Of a stretch of 6,190 bases of DNA, positions 5,959 through 6,190 are shown in pieces (within the stretch, counting starts at the first letter, position 1; every line of letters starts with the position of its first letter). The notes under the pieces are model-generated. The model saw only the letters and a list, made by a program, of their open reading frames with translations. It was not told where the DNA came from and searched no databases. The DNA is from Nitriliruptoraceae bacterium (GTDB taxonomy: Bacteria; Actinomycetota; Nitriliruptoria; Nitriliruptorales; Nitriliruptoraceae), in NCBI GenBank assembly GCA_007134165.1, contig SLLJ01000434.1, positions 1-6,190 of the forward strand, given 5' to 3'. The position numbers and the translations under genes are program-made.

Positions 5959-6000
5959 TGGCTCATGAGCTTCGAGCGGATCTGAATCGACCCGGACCGG

Positions 6001-6190
6001 ATGCAGGGATTGCCGTGCATCCGGGGAACGCGTGTCACCGTGAGCGCGGTGTTGGGGCAGCTAGCTGCCGGTCGTTCGATCGATGAGGTCATCGAGGACT
6101 ATCCCCAGCTCGAGCGCGCAGACGTGCTGGGAGCCCTTGAGTACGCCGCTGCCGCGACCCGCGATCGTGAGATCCCGCTGACCGCCGCGG
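6001..6190 (+). CDS. DUF433-family antitoxin-like protein, partial, with an upstream in-frame TGA
   Basis: DUF433 proteins are small winged-helix-like proteins, usually the antitoxin partner of a DUF5615 PIN-like toxin encoded just downstream. The family signature is clear: IDPDRMQGLPCIRGTRVTVS, then VLGQLAAGRSIDEVIEDYP and LERADVLGALEYAA. The natural start is ATG 5965 (MSFERI), but codon 7 is TGA (5983-5985) and the same frame continues straight into IDPDRM. As written, only a shortened product from ATG 6001 could be made, lacking the first beta strand. TGA is the normal stop here (methyltransferase, vapB and vapC all end in it), so recoding is unlikely. The gene runs off the right edge, where a toxin gene would be expected. 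Either a pseudogene or a base error explains the stop. Confidence 0.65.
   Translation, partial: MQGLPCIRGTRVTVSAVLGQLAAGRSIDEVIEDYPQLERADVLGALEYAAAATRDREIPLTAA

Noticed and set aside
4303..5985. Two in-frame TGA codons (4303-4305 and 5983-5985) as a sign of TGA recoding
   Set aside because: The methyltransferase, vapB and vapC all end at TGA in the right place, and the first case sits in an already frameshifted gene. Mutation or base error is simpler.
1..6190. tRNA, rRNA or CRISPR array
   Set aside because: No cloverleaf-like segment, conserved rRNA sequence or regularly spaced direct repeats were seen on reading through.

Overview
The window is GC-rich and uses short operon-style spacing and leaderless-looking promoters. 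This suggests a high-GC actinobacterium, with an Acidimicrobiia-like or related lineage as a guess from gene style only; nothing in the sequence fixes the taxon. It looks like an accessory region: one insertion sequence, three loci of toxin-antitoxin type, one orphan methyltransferase, and several decaying genes between intact ones.

Layout. (1) Bases 1-342 hold the tail of an unidentified + strand gene and, 2-8 bases later, the N-terminal half of an AbiEii-type nucleotidyltransferase. (2) Bases 343-1611 are a complete-looking ISAzo13-family insertion sequence with an intact transposase on the minus strand. It truncates the AbiEii-like gene on its left and a minus-strand GNAT acetyltransferase on its right. 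(3) The GNAT remnant (1612-2171) has a strong Shine-Dalgarno and an ATG but is also frameshifted. (4) An intact class I SAM-dependent methyltransferase lies at 2482-3153 (+). (5) From 4922 down to about 3364 on the minus strand there is a decayed three-gene operon: a second GNAT, a small winged-helix protein resembling the C-terminal part of ASCH-domain proteins, and a pyridoxamine-phosphate-oxidase-like (F420/FMN split-barrel) protein. The last two still show a 4-base ATGA stop/start overlap. (6) An intact vapBC pair follows at 4958-5592 (+). It has a perfect 18-bp-arm palindrome over its promoter and start codon, and vapB and vapC overlap by 4 bases. (7) After about 370 bases with no recognisable gene, a DUF433 antitoxin-like gene starts at 5965. 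It carries an in-frame TGA at codon 7 and runs off the window.

How it fits together. The working parts are probably the transposase, the methyltransferase and VapBC. AbiEii, both GNATs, the winged-helix protein and the PPOX protein look dead, and DUF433 is doubtful. The inferred frameshifts can nearly all be explained by loss of one base, mostly in short G runs. They spare the four intact genes, which favours real gene decay, although base-calling error cannot be excluded from sequence alone. I do not see a convincing new multi-gene system. The most interesting signals are the vapBC palindrome and the very similar leaderless promoter/start segment shared by vapB and the DUF433 gene.
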